Below, in pieces: positions 1 to 10,889 of a DNA stretch of 64,000 nt (positions are counted from its first letter, which is position 1; the number at the start of each line of letters is the position of its first letter). Below the pieces are notes generated by a model. That model was not told where the DNA came from and ran no database searches. It saw nothing but the letters and a program-made list of their open reading frames with translations. The DNA lies in contig BLZA01000017.1 in NCBI GenBank assembly GCA_013423385.1, positions 124,001 to 188,000 on the forward strand, read 5' to 3'. The DNA is from Naganishia liquefaciens (taxonomy: Eukaryota; Basidiomycota; Tremellomycetes; Filobasidiales; Filobasidiaceae). A program made the translations under genes and the position numbers.

Positions 1-1
1 G

Positions 2-1004
2 GTGCTTCAGCAAGCCGAGGAAGAAGGGTACAGCGTGTTCGTCGTCCGGAGTTTGGACGTGCATGCGGGACAACAAGAAGCGATGACGTTGTCGTTACTA
101 CCGGAATGTCAGGCGGACCTGATCGGACTGGAAATTGGGGATCCATCGGGCAGAGAAAGCCACGCGACCAGTAAGCAAGCGCATCGTTACGTGACTGCGG
201 GACTCTTCAATGGACCCCCCTTCTCCAGGCTCAACGTACGCCTCCGTCACCCGCTCCAACCTCCCCACATCCAGCTCCACCCCTCCTCAGCCGGCTCCCT
301 CTGTCCCGGCCCCGGGCCTCGGACCTACAGACCCCACAGATCTCGTCGCCGCCTCGCTCGAACGCTCCCGCGCAAACCTCGAGCGATTCCAACGTCAGCA
401 AGCCGCAGCCGTCGCACTCGACCCGCCCGTCGAGCGCGGATCGCGGAGACGGCGGCAGGCGGATGTGCCGGATCTGTTCGGGAATGAAGATGGGGATGAG
501 GATGATGATGCGGATGTTCAGGTGGTCGAGACGCCTCGGCGGGAAAGGGAGGCACGGCTGCGGAGGGAAAGGGAGCGCGAGGAGCAAGAGATGGCGCGTG
601 CGATTGCAGCGAGTCTTGCAGAGTCTGGACAGACCGCCGAAGGTGCACCTCGGGGAGGAGCCAACGACTTGATGGAGGAAGATGAAGAACTCGAAGACGA
701 TGACGCTGGGGCATTCGATTTCCAACGCGAAGCTCGACTGTACGACGACGAAGACGCGCAGCTGCAGGCGGCGATTGATGCGTCGTTGCAGGAGCAGGCG
801 TTGCCGGCAGATTGGAAGCCGCCGACGGTCGAGCCCGTTAAACGCAGCGCTGAAAGAGCGATCGAGCCGCAGCCTCAGCCGAAAGTCGACCCGGTCAAGG
901 AGACCGTCGACGAGGAAGCAGAGGAAGAGGAGGAGGAGGAGCCGGTGGTGGAAGAGTTGTCGGCGGAAGAGTTGCGGCGGAAGCGGCTGGAGCGATTCAT
1001 GTAG
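2..1004 (+). CDS. Ataxin-3-like Josephin deubiquitinase, 3' part (5' end outside window)
   Basis: Cysteine-protease deubiquitinase of the ataxin-3 (Josephin) family, which trims ubiquitin chains. The first exon here, open from base 2, carries the end of the Josephin fold: the GYSVFVVR strand and the following segment ending near DLIGLEIGDP match the end of the ataxin-3 catalytic domain. An intron at 171-228 (GTAAGC...CCAG, phase 1) joins it to a low-complexity tail. That tail holds two ubiquitin-interacting motifs, visible as EMARAIAASLAES and AQLQAAIDASLQE, each with the A-x-x-S core flanked by acidic residues. A strongly acidic stretch and a basic RRKRLERFM end follow; stop at 1002-1004. 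The catalytic Cys and His lie upstream of the window and cannot be checked. Family known, intron inferred. Confidence 0.85.
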
Positions 1005-1134
1005 GACTTGTACCTGAAATATTACAGTCGAATCAAAGTCAAACAGCGGGGTATCCCTATACAACGTTGTGTCTATTTGGTGTCCGGAATTACAAAATTA
1101 TTCTTGCGCCTTTTCGATCATCATGCTCGCCTCA

Positions 1135-3827
1135 TCAATGTTCTCCTCGATCATCACCTGGGATATCAAATTCCGCCAAAAGATCGTCTGGCGGAGGCGC
1201 GCTCGGCAAGATCCATCGCTCGCCATCATCAATAAGATCCCAGATACCGTCATCCAGTCCCTCGATGGGTGTCGCTTCGCCTGAAGCAAAATCGAATGCA
1301 GCGGGCACAGGTAAGAGGGAATCGAACGCGTGGTTATTGAAAGGATTATCGACGGGCGCAACAGCTGACGTGTCAGCTGCATACGAACCAGGCGAGACTT
1401 CCCCCGACACGGGTTGCCCAGACGGCGTTGCGGCGCCAGACTTGGAGGGTTTTCGCCCGCTCGCTCGCCGGTGCAAGCTCTTCTCGATCTGAATCGTACG
1501 CGAACTCGGCGGCAAGACCAACTGATGCTTGGCGCCGTTCTTCGTTTGGATCGTTGAGACGGTGTTAATTGGGTTCGCCGTGCTCGGACCAGCTGGACGT
1601 GGCAGAATCGCTTTTGGCGTATGCGAGGTCGAGTGGGGCCTACTGGTGCTCGCTGATCGACTGAGTACACGGGGCTTTGCTGTCGCAGGCGCCGGAGCGG
1701 GAAGCGAGTCTGGTGGCGCTTGATCTGCCTTGTCCTGGGCACAACAGCTCTTCGGCTGGACGGGTGGCACTGCAGCAGGGCTCGATTGCGTGATATCAGA
1801 TCCAGGCGTCATTCGACCTCCTGCGTCGGATAGCGACGAATGCCGCGCTACGAGTTCCGGTCGACTCGCCGAAGTCGCTGCAGCGGCCTCGGTCACACTT
1901 GCGGATGGCCTTCGGCTGACTTCGACCTCCGTCTCTGCGGCACAGCATCCTCCTCGCACCGCGGGCGCATCGAGCGGGCCCAGTATATCCTTGAGCGAAG
2001 GAGTTTGGAAACTGGCGCCGTCGACTTGCATCGGTTCAACAGCGGCGAGCGACTCGGGTTCACCGCAACTGCAGAATGAGCAACAGCCGCAGCATTCCGA
2101 GTCGCAGTTACAGTTTCCGGGCGAGCATTGACATCGTCTAAACGAGAGAGCGATCAGTTGCGAAACGCAGGCTGACGATGCGACATACCCATTGCAGCAT
2201 TCTAATGGCTTCAATTTGTTCAAGCCCCAGGCTTCCGCAGCTTGCTCATTCTGCAGCGCTACCTTCGGCAAGACAGAGGTATGAAGACCGTCCAATTCGA
2301 ATGCCTTGGCGGGGCCGTTATGCGCGGACGAAGGCCGACCGAGAGTCGATGGTGGAAGAGGGATTGCAGAGGATGCGACGGTGATCAACTGGTCGATGGT
2401 GGGGATACCAGCAGGCACCGAAACGCGTGCACGACAGTCAAAGCAGCTACGAAAAAGGACTTAGCATTGCGAGATAGGATCGGGCAGCAAGACATACGAT
2501 GTGCAACTCGTCGGACATGTTCCTGGTTCTTTCGCATGCGCAGCCTTGCCCGCTTCAACGTTTTCCGCTTCAAGGGACGTCTGCGGATGAACCGCGCATC
2601 CGGGACATGCGCAATTTTCACCGCACGTGCAACCGTCGAGAGTAATTTCCATGGCGGTCGGGAACTCGATGATGCTGGGCAGGACGAGATCTTTAATCTG
2701 GTCATTGCGTGCCGCTGCGTCAGTCGAAAGAGAGCGGATGGAGGGTAATGTGTTGGAGGAATCGTGAGGATTGGAGGATGAGGACGAGGCGTGTACTCGG
2801 GCCGGAGGACGGTGATGCTTCTGTGAGGAGCCATTTGCCTCCATGCTCGAGTGCCGGGTGTTGGGCGAGTAGGGACTGTACAGCTTTGCCTTGTGTACGT
2901 AGGGCGACGTGTGTGCTGGATGATGCGTATCTGAGATGCGGATGGATGAGTCGTGCAACGGATACCTATTGATATACGCGGATGCCGGCGGAACACGAGA
3001 TGTTTCCGAAGACGTTGTGCTGACGGTGCTGAACATATCCGCGAGCTTATCCGTAGATGTCTGTATATGCGGGGTTGCGACATCCGACGGAGTTGAGGTA
3101 CCACTGGAAGCCTCGCGCGGCCGGGGGCGGCAACAGTTGCATTTTCCGCCAGAGAGGCACCGACAGGGGTTCAGCAGAGCGTCGACTGTGTGTACTAATC
3201 AGCATGGCTTGACGAACGGCGTCGAACAGGACGCACCTTTTCGGACCTTGGCTTCCACCGTGTCTCCCCCGCCCTGGCCACGAGTCAATGAATGGAGTGC
3301 CTCGGCCGCATCGTTCATGGCGTGTACATCCCGGAATCCGTTGGGAAAGACTGGCGCTATGGCTGGAGTTATCGCGGGTCGTGCTTTTTCGACTGGAGTG
3401 CGCGCGGGCTCGCCTGATGAGGGTACCGCTGCAAGTAAAGGAGATCAGCGTGAGTCGCGGACAGGGAATAGGAGAAAACAGCTTTGAATTTCCGTGTTTC
3501 AGGAAGCGGCGCTAATCGATAGGGGTCGGCAGCAGGATTTTACTGCTTCACTCCCCTCCAAAAATGATGGCTCCTGCTATCTATCTCTACCGTCTGCGCG
3601 ATGCTCGCACGGAACTCGACAACCTAGGCACTTCTTCACTCACCACAATCACACTTGACGTGCAACGCCCGATCCTTTCTCGCCTGCCTACAATGCACAC
3701 ATTGCGTCGCTGGCCGTCCCTTCTTTTTGACTTCGTACAGCGGCCGATCGTTGTGGCTGCACGATGAAGATCGGTGGCCTTTGATGCATGTCTGACACGC
3801 GTACTTCTTGTCATTGATGAGGACCAT
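1135..3827 (-). CDS. CUF1: Copper-fist transcription factor, CUF1/MAC1/ACE1 family
   Basis: Copper-sensing DNA-binding regulator. Four exons keep one frame: 3644-3827, 3237-3428, 2498-3185 and 1135-2446 (2376 nt, 791 aa). Exon 1 is a complete copper fist: MVLINDKKYACQTCIKGHRS, then the KKKGRP minor-groove motif and CVHCRQARKDRALHVKCDCG with its zinc cysteines. Further on are Cys-rich clusters likely to bind Cu(I): NPCRCLSGGKCNCCRPR near residue 130, CTCGENCACPGC, CPTSCTSCFDC (created only by the third splice) and a dense C-terminal block around CQCSPGNCNCDSECCGCC. In Cryptococcus, Cuf1 handles both copper uptake and detoxification; a similar role here is inference. Intron 1 (3429-3643) is unusually long for this locus and could hide a small exon. 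Confidence 0.93.
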
Positions 3828-4113
3828 GGCGGTATGACGCCGGTGGCGATGGGTTGAGAATGATGATGATTAGGCGCCCGCAGGGCTAAAGCAGTTGCAT
3901 CGCGCTATCCAGGAGAAGCTGCACGAAAGTATCAAAGGGGAAGACGATTGATCTGATGATTGTGCTGTTCAAAGGAGACATCTCTGCACGAAGCACAAAA
4001 AGGAGTGACAAACCACGGGGAAACGCCGGACGAGATTTTGGTATGGAGGCACCTCTCTTGCTCTGCTTGATTCTCTTAATATGAATCTTTCTTGAACAAC
4101 CGTTCATCAGCAA

Positions 4114-4207
4114 GGGGCTATGGCGCAGTTGGTAGCGCGCAATCTTAGCATGTCTCCTAGCGAGTTCAGCGTGGTTGAGGTCTCGGGTTCGAATCCTGAT
4201 GGCTCCA
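4114..4207 (+). tRNA. tRNA-Ala(AGC) with a 21-nt intron
   Basis: Full cloverleaf by eye: acceptor GGGGCTA pairs with TGGCTCC (two G-U wobbles), D-stem GCGC/GCGC, anticodon stem CAATC/GGTTG with loop TTAGCAT, and T-arm TCGGG-TTCGAAT-CCTGA, discriminator A. The anticodon AGC reads alanine. Bases 4151-4171 interrupt the loop just 3' of position 37, the canonical site of eukaryotic nuclear tRNA introns. The mature tRNA would be 73 nt. Confidence 0.93.
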
Positions 4208-4213
4208 TTTTTT
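4208..4213 (+). terminator. RNA polymerase III terminator
   Basis: A run of six T directly after the tRNA-Ala discriminator base, the standard Pol III stop signal. Confidence 0.85.
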
Positions 4214-4852
4214 ATGGTTTTCAGGCCAAATTGCGTGCGAAGGAGTTTTCGCATTGGAGAATCCGCCATCATTATTTTGTTGACTTGATCATGTCATGGT
4301 TTATCAAGGTCCCAACAGGTCTTCTGCAACATACTAGGTGGTCCCTCATCGCTTGGGGATGACGAACAAGTCGAGGGGATTGGCAGGCTTGCCTGGGACA
4401 TGAAGATCTGGCTTAATCCACTTGCGTCCTCCAGACTCTCTAAGAACTCAAGCGCAAACTATAACGCGGCGACAGAGTCGTTCCCCCTTACACTCGCAGC
4501 CTTTAGGTTTCGTCTTCATCTTACAAGCTGCCGCAATACATTGTTCGAGGAACCTTTGTAGCTGCAATGCTTGTCAGGAATGCAAGAAAGGAGGTCAGAA
4601 ACTATTCCGCGTTCCAGGGTGATACCTCTATTCGTTCCTTTGGACAACGAAACCAGTGGTCTCAGCGGTGATATGAATCAGAACTACATATGAAATCATT
4701 CCTGAATGCGATGGATTGTCCGAGCCGAGTATAGAAAGACTCTCCCCGTCTGATCTTTTGCTTTTCTACTGCCGCTACAACACAGTCCTTTTCCACAACC
4801 ATCCTCAGAGCACGACACGGTCATTTCTTGCACTCGAATCCATATCCCAAGA
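4214..4852. other. Intergenic, no gene seen
   Basis: Between the tRNA and the SUR7-like gene. Only short open frames without recognisable protein character; probably holds the promoter of the downstream gene. Confidence 0.6.
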
Positions 4853-5823
4853 ATGCCTCAGACCAAAGCCAGCAAGAAGAAATTTCATATCGCAGCCATT
4901 GTGCTGACCCTCGCCGCCTGGGGTTGCTATGTAGCGCTCACCTTTTTCGGAACCAATTTGGACGCAAGCGTTAAGACTCACCTGAGCCATAGCAATCTCT
5001 ATCTGTTCCGTGTCAACGGTACTGAAATTACTACGGCACCAGGGAAGGAGTACTACTTCAGCTGGATCGGTTTCTGCTCGCAGGACGACGCGACAATGCT
5101 AGGCGGTCAACGTACAGTACCTCCTCCACGGTAGGCTGCAACGGATCCTCGTCCCATGCTGAGCTGATCGCCTGAACGCCATCTTTCGGTGCAGATGCAT
5201 TGCAAAGCCGTGGTGGAATTGGATTGAAGACGGTGGTTATGGCATTGACCTACCAGAGCGAGTTTCCTTTCCCCCAAGGCTTTTCACAAGGCTGATCTAC
5301 GAATTTCTCCCAGCTCCCTCGGTGTCTACCTGAGTCGTGTCAGTCTCTTGATCCCCGCTAGTAAGCCTCCATGTACACTTGCTGCCCTCCATGCGATATT
5401 GAGCCAGGGGTCTTCAGCCGCCTTGTTCATTACAGTACTGCTCATCATGCAATGTTCGACATTCTATGCCAGCAGGAAGGAACCTCTCTCTGCCAAGTCG
5501 GGAAAACAGTACATACTCTGGAGCATAGTCATAGTCCTCCTGGCTCTCACGACGGCTATCACACTCGTCGCCATGGTCGATACGGCTATCAATCAGCTGC
5601 AATCGTCAATGAACGCATACGTCACCGCAGGTTATTACCGCGGAGCAAGTGCATATGCATGGTATGTTCAAGCACTTTGACGAGAACATGGCTAGGCTGA
5701 CCCGTATTGCATGCCAGCCTTTTCATAGCTGCAATTTGCATGCCGTTCTCCCTCGTGTGCTGGAAGAAAGGGAGATTCGAAGACGAGTCCGAAGACGCTG
5801 AGAAGAATCGGCGGCGATTTTAG
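4853..5823 (+). CDS. SUR7/PalI-family four-helix membrane protein
   Basis: Plasma-membrane protein of the SUR7/PalI (Rim9-like) superfamily, whose members act in eisosomes or in ambient-pH sensing. Exons 4853-5111, 5195-5261, 5314-5661 and 5718-5823 give 780 nt, 259 aa. A lysine-rich start is followed by helix 1 (HIAAIVLTLAAWGCYVALTF). An extracytoplasmic loop contains a GFCS motif; then come helix 2 (near AALFITVLLIM), helix 3 (near ILWSIVIVLLALTTAITLV) and helix 4 (near FIAAICMPFSLVCW). The tail is charged and ends KNRRRF. Exons 1, 3 and 4 are well supported; the 67-nt exon 2 and its GTTTCC donor are the weakest part. PalI versus SUR7 subfamily cannot be decided from sequence alone. Confidence 0.75.
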
Positions 5824-5956
5824 GATTCGCGACGAAAATATGCGAAAGCCTTTTGCTGCGAGATACCGGAATGTAATGCCGCCGAATACCATGCTGTGAT
5901 AAATACAACTGTAATGTTTTCCGTGCAATGTCCAATGATGCGGTCGATGTCGCGTC

Positions 5957-7787
5957 TTAACCGATAGACACGAATGCTCTCGGTCTGACCGAGGAGATGG
6001 GCGGAAAGGCTGCGAGCGGATTGCCTGGAAGTTTTCGCATGACGAGGTATTGCTGAGTATATGATATTTGTCCTCGAATATAGGACTGTCCAGGACGTCA
6101 ATCACATTCCCCTTCTCCTCGAGCGTACCACTCACTTGGTCGATCAAGCTGGCCAAGATGCTGACAACGTCGGTGGCGTCCACTTCATCGTCTCCGCATT
6201 GCGCAAAGGAAAGCCTCATTGCTGTCAAGAATATGGTGGTAGGACACCTGGTACTCTTTGCCGCAGGATTCACTTCCGGTTTTGTTTCGCTCCAAATACG
6301 ATACCTAGGGACAGATCAGCGCCACACCATACCTCGAGCCTTGGCGACCCACGTATTTCGGAACAAGCTCCGCCAGACCAACACCTCGCCCTTCTCCCGC
6401 AGAACCAGCCACAACCCGCGCTTCCGATACCACGGACCCCATTCTTCGAAACATCGATAATACATGGCCCGATCGCCCGTCCGTATCGCCTCCATCAACG
6501 GACCGAACTGGGCATGAAGCTGGAAATGGTCCAGCAGTTTCCGAGCGGGAAAATATCCGAGGAGAATCTGACATGTCAGAAGACGAATAAAGACGGCTCT
6601 GTTCCGCAATCAGCAACGGTCCGGGAATTTCCATGACCTAGCTTACCTCAGATTCCTCTCTGCCTGTACCGGACACATGTCGAACGCCTTTTTCAGGTAT
6701 TCCCGAGCCTAATCCGGGGCAATTCAGCTACGGACGCTGTGGCGCTCAAGTGCGCAAGTGACCCACTCGCCGAACATCTCCCTTGGCAAGGGCAAGCTTG
6801 CCAACCCAATACCAATAGCCCACTTCCTCGGCCTTGCTTGTACATGGTGCGCTAAGCCGCGCCTGAATTGACGGACGCATGCTCGAATACGTCTGGATGA
6901 CAGTGTCGAGCAATCGGTATGCATGTAGCTAAGGTTTGCCGAGGGGTCGTCAGCCAAGAGGCGCATTAGTAAGGACAAAGGTGACTTACCTGATCATACA
7001 CCTTCCAGCAGATGTTACCTAACGCGAAAGCTTCGTCGCCCCTTTTAGCCACCTGATCGTTCGGATCCAGTCGACTGGCAAGAATTTCGGCAGGTTAGAA
7101 ACGACCCTTTAGGATATTGGATTATCGCAGCGCACCATTCTGCATACGCCGAAGAGGAAAAGGTCTTTCGTACACGATCTATCGAGATGGAAGGTGCCGA
7201 GAATCTCTTGTCGCGAGAAAGATTGGCCGTCTGATGCCAGCTCGTGAGCCCCTTGATTGCGGCCAAATGACAGAGCCTGCTCACCCTGAACGCCAAATGC
7301 ATCAAATTCTCCGCCATCTTCTTCATGGCTTGACCAAGAAACCCCACTGTATCTGCCGGTCCCGGTCCCGTGAAGATTCTATTTGCCTCGGCATATGTCG
7401 CATCAAAGCTCTTCCATTCGCGTTCCCCTTGTTCCGCATTTGTCTCTTCGTACGACCAGGTAGTTTGAGCGATATAGTTGACCCATGCCGCGAGAAAGTC
7501 CTGCATCACGGGATGTAATGTAGCGTTTCCTGCGGATTTCCAGCGTGCGAGGAAGGAATTGAGGTATTGGAGTGCTGTAGAGGGATTCTAAACAAGTCGT
7601 CTCGTCAACGCTGTAAGAGATCGCCCTCCAAACTACATACGGATCCGAGCTCTCCCTTGAGTGCCGACCACGCCTGACCATCCCTCGGCGAGCATACCAG
7701 AGACTGTGCAAACTGCGCTGAATCCCTCGACGCATGAGCGCGACGCAGCCCTTCGAGGTGCCCGTTCAGGGTCGGGAAGAGGGACAT
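5957..7787 (-). CDS. PCI-domain protein, PCID2/Thp1 (TREX-2) type
   Basis: Homologue of PCID2/Thp1, the PCI-domain subunit of the TREX-2 mRNA export complex; the related CSN12-like proteins are an alternative label. Exons: 7641-7787, 7285-7587, a tentative 7136-7230, 6990-7074, 6767-6928, 6647-6708, 6333-6598, 6136-6221 and 5957-6085, about 444 aa, close to the usual 400-450. Conserved blocks in order: NICWKVYDQLHAYRLLD, EYLKKAFDMCPVQAERNLR, then FIRLLTCQILLGYFPARKLL leading into the winged-helix part. The end, GQISYTQQYLVMRKLPGNPL, is the conserved basic RNA-contacting tail of the family. The join between 7285 and 7074 is uncertain: the middle exon was chosen only because it keeps phase. Divergent from SmD3. 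Confidence 0.8.
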
Positions 7788-8238
7788 TGCCGCCGATTCG
7801 GTCTGAGCAGTGAATCCAGACTAGGTTTGAGGGTTATGTGCTGTTGTCTGCCATGGCCACGCCCGAAGAGTGCAGGGAATCTGCGTTGAAATTGATTCAT
7901 CATCTTGCTGAAGGGGGGCTCATCAAGACGTCAGACAGTTCGATCGCCCTCGCTACAAGCGCCAACTCTGGCCTGCTCTCAGGGCTTTTCGACAACCCAT
8001 CCTCCTGCACCTGCCGGCCATGATCGTCCTTGTTATCGTTCGTCCCCGTTGCATCTCCCTGCCGATAATCCGTCTTTCTAAGACCGCACTCGAAATCGCC
8101 CGCATCCACAAAAGGCGCCCGAAGCCAGTCTATCCCTGATCCTCTGTGAGTCCCGCCTGCTTTCCAGGCCAATCATCAGCAGATACTGATGGGAGACGCG
8201 ACACCAAGCAGCCCTCTAGTCTATCCGATCAAGGCAAA
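7788..8238. promoter_or_regulatory. Divergent promoter region, PCID2/Thp1-like and SmD3
   Basis: A 451-base gap between two head-to-head genes. Minus-strand frame 7900-8172 stays open but matches no family I recognise, so I treat the gap as shared upstream sequence. Confidence 0.5.
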
Positions 8239-8971
8239 ATGGCCAACTTGGGTGTTCCGATCAAGCTGCTTCACGAGGCATTGGGTCATGTGGTGACGTG
8301 TGAATTGAAGACTGGTCAAGTGAGTCCCCGAATACGACCGTATGACAATGGGTGTACGGCTTGCTCAATGGGCTCGCGCTTCATCAGCTGTATCGAGGAA
8401 CCCTCCTGGAAGGTACGCTTGTTTCCCTTGCCAGTGCCCACCTTCCCCGCTCACCACCCTTGCGCGTACCTACAGCCGAAGACTCGTGCAATATCTCTCT
8501 TCGTGAGATTACTGTTACCGCGCGGGACGGCCGAGTATCCCAGTTGGAGCAGGTCTACATCCGTGGAAGCATGGTCAGATACTTTATCGTTCCGGATATG
8601 CTCGCAAACGCTCCGATGTGAGTCCCTCTCCTGTCTGGCGCATGTGGTCTCGGCTGCAGTTCCCCGCACGGGTGGTATACTTATACTTTATTCCGCTCTA
8701 CGTATAGGTTCAAGCGGGTCGGACCAAATGCCATGCGAGGTCGGGGTATCGGAACGGGTAAGTTAGCGCGTGATGCTGCGCAATTGTCATTCTCACCGTT
8801 CTTGCTCTCGCGTCCTCTTTCTCACAGCGCGGTACGTTTCCTCATATCACACTCACCTCGCCTCGTATCAGGAACTGACTTTGCTTCGCTTTCAGTGGTC
8901 GAGCTACCATTCAACGAGCCAACGCCCGAAGAGGAAACAGCAGGCCTCAGGGACAGGGTGTTCGACGATGA
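8239..8971 (+). CDS. SMD3: Small nuclear ribonucleoprotein SmD3
   Basis: Core Sm protein of spliceosomal snRNPs; it forms the heptameric ring on U snRNAs. Six exons: 8239-8319, 8388-8412 (25 nt), 8476-8617, 8708-8757, 8828-8831 (4 nt) and 8896-8971; 378 nt, 125 aa. Sm1 is [21 protein letters not shown] through [11 protein letters not shown]. Sm2 is [17 protein letters not shown]. The C-terminal Arg/Gly tail reads [18 protein letters not shown] only if the 4-nt exon CGCG is included. It sits between a perfect acceptor (TTTCTCACAG) and donor (GTACGT). Skipping it shifts frame and gives an unrelated acidic tail ending at 9074. Length and tail agree with fungal SmD3. Confidence 0.95.
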
Positions 8972-9339
8972 GTGTCGCTTGCGGAAGGCAAAAACAGGAA
9001 AGATATCGAAAAGGGTTTCCGTGGATCAGACACATTCATGGGGATTCGTCTGCTGTATTCGTTATTTTTCCTAGGAAACGTGGATGTCGCTGAATGTCGA
9101 CAGAAGATTCTTTTTGCAATTGTAACAGTATGAGCGTGATATCGAAAAGCTGAAACAAGGAGTATACAGGTCCTGTTGATGAGACATTCACGATCGTTCC
9201 AAGAGAGAATTTGCGAGTGTCTGAGGAGAATGTCCATTAAATCTTCTAGGCTCGAAGCCGATACAACTGCTGATAGTAAACACCGATACAAGCAAAGTCT
9301 TTGCTAATCATTTTGGTAACGTGGCCGCCTACGCAATCA
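8972..9339. other. Convergent intergenic gap
   Basis: Between the 3' ends of SmD3 and the serine-rich gene. No gene or RNA seen; presumably overlapping 3' UTRs. Confidence 0.5.
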
Positions 9340-10530
9340 TTACACGCTCACCCACACTTTCCCATCCAATACACTGCTAAACTTTCTCACCGGAATCGGC
9401 GATCCAATGACGGGCTCCTCACTGTCCAACCAAAAATCATCGTCCGCCATGCTTTCGGGCGACATTCCACCCAGAAACTCGGTCGGCGAATGCGGATACG
9501 ATGTGAACGAGACGGGTGACGGCGAAAGCACTGGCGAGAGAACCGGAGATTGCGGCAGTCGAGCCGGTGCATGCGTGGTGATGGCAAGCGATTGCCTCAT
9601 GCTTGACGAAATGAAATTCGGCATCTTGTGTGCGACGACAGATTGCACTTGCGGGTCAAACATTGGGTGCGGTGTATCCCTGCGTTTGATCGAGGGGCGC
9701 TCTGGGCGCGACTGAGTGACCGGGACGGTGACAGGCGTCGGAGTTTGCGTCTCCAGGGTCGAGGTAAAGCTCTTGGACGGCTTGGTGATCAACTGCGAGA
9801 GATCCAGCGACGGAATTGGCGTATCGCGGCGGGTCAAACCGGGACGTTTGAGCGGTGCCGGCGCAGTCGAGACTCGAGGTCGAGCGGGAGACGTTGATTT
9901 CTTGGGGAACGGTTCAAGAAACACGACGTCCTCGAGGTCTTCCTCTTCTTCGGAAACGACCTGGAACGAGTCGTGCGTCGCATAGGGTGGTGTCAGAATC
10001 TGACTGGACGACACGGAACCGGTCGTCGATGCCGAGTTTGTGCGTGACAATTGAGGAAGCTGATGTGCTTCGAGTGCCAATGCGAAAGACGACGGCGATC
10101 GTCGCATGAGAGTAGGGTTCGAAGGATATCGGCCTCGAATGGAGGGTTGTCTCTGAAGGCTCTGGTTGAGCTGAAGAGAAAGAAATGAGCTCAAGCCTGA
10201 ATGCAGAAAGAATTGCAAACCTACCTTGTACTCGTGACCAGACTGGCTGATACGACGGGACAATGCCAAGCTCTCCATCGAGCTCGTGGATCCCCTTCGA
10301 GAATCGACAAGAGTCGAAGAAGACGCATCGGAATGCCTTGTCCTTCCCCTGCGGGCGAACATGAATCCACTGCTGCTTGGGTGCTCGAGCGACTCGAGAC
10401 TAGGAGGGATGTGCAGCGGCGGTGATGTGAGCGGAAAGTGCAGCGACGAGTGGGTCGGGCTGAAGGCTTGCGGTTGAGAGTAGGCAGACATGAGGACGTG
10501 TGGTGAAGTCGTTTGGAATGAAGTGCTCAT
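9340..10530 (-). CDS. Serine/proline-rich protein of unknown function
   Basis: Not recognised. With the intron at 10171-10224 removed (GTAGGT...CTTCAG, 54 nt, stop-free and frame-neutral) it encodes about 378 residues. The protein is low complexity, rich in Ser, Pro and Thr, with many RRxS/RRDTP motifs (RRDTPIP and RRDTPHP) that look like basophilic or proline-directed kinase sites. An acidic patch SEEEEDLEDVVFLEP lies mid-protein and the end reads DDDFWLDSEEPVIGSPIPVRKFSSVLDGKVW. That short conserved-looking C-terminus suggests a regulatory or adaptor protein, but this is only an impression. An upstream exon 10779-10889 (37 codons, donor GTGAGT) could join in frame at 10536 through a 242-nt intron, extending the N-terminus with MACAFSRPQQR. 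Confidence 0.7.
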   Translation of the reverse strand: MSTSFQTTSPHVLMSAYSQPQAFSPTHSSLHFPLTSPPLHIPPSLESLEHPSSSGFMFARRGRTRHSDASSSTLVDSRRGSTSSMESLALSRRISQSGHEYKVGLQFFLHSGLSSFLSLQLNQSLQRQPSIRGRYPSNPTLMRRSPSSFALALEAHQLPQLSRTNSASTTGSVSSSQILTPPYATHDSFQVVSEEEEDLEDVVFLEPFPKKSTSPARPRVSTAPAPLKRPGLTRRDTPIPSLDLSQLITKPSKSFTSTLETQTPTPVTVPVTQSRPERPSIKRRDTPHPMFDPQVQSVVAHKMPNFISSSMRQSLAITTHAPARLPQSPVLSPVLSPSPVSFTSYPHSPTEFLGGMSPESMADDDFWLDSEEPVIGSPIPVRKFSSVLDGKVWVSV

Positions 10531-10889
10531 GGGGGTCTAGCAGTATGGTTCTGATCTGAAGAAGAGGTGCTCGGGGTGCAAGGGGGACAGCGAGAATGCA
10601 TAATATTATACTCGATACGCAGCCAGGTCTCCACCTGGGCAGTTCATGAATCGTTGTGGAGGAAGTATAGACGTTTGAGTCATTGCTCCGGCACGACACT
10701 GCCCAAGTTTGCTAAGAAAAGCCAAGTGTACATGCCGGTGACCAATCCTGCGGGCGACGGCGATCTCGTATTACTCACCGAAGCCTCCTCCGCCGGATCG
10801 GATGCAGCTTTTCGCGGCTGCCGCGCGGGCTTGACCGAGCTCGAGCGAGTCTGTGCACGCTGCTGCGGCCGACTGAACGCGCACGCCAT

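Noticed and set aside
4120-4362. Open frame overlapping the tRNA-Ala gene
   Set aside because: Its first third is the tRNA itself; no protein character beyond.
7900-8172. 90-codon minus-strand frame between the PCID2-like and SmD3 genes
   Set aside because: No recognisable family, no clear splice partners; kept only as part of the divergent promoter region.
8733-9074. SmD3 reading that skips the 4-nt exon
   Set aside because: Gives an acidic tail unlike any SmD3, whereas the microexon version restores the conserved Arg/Gly tail.
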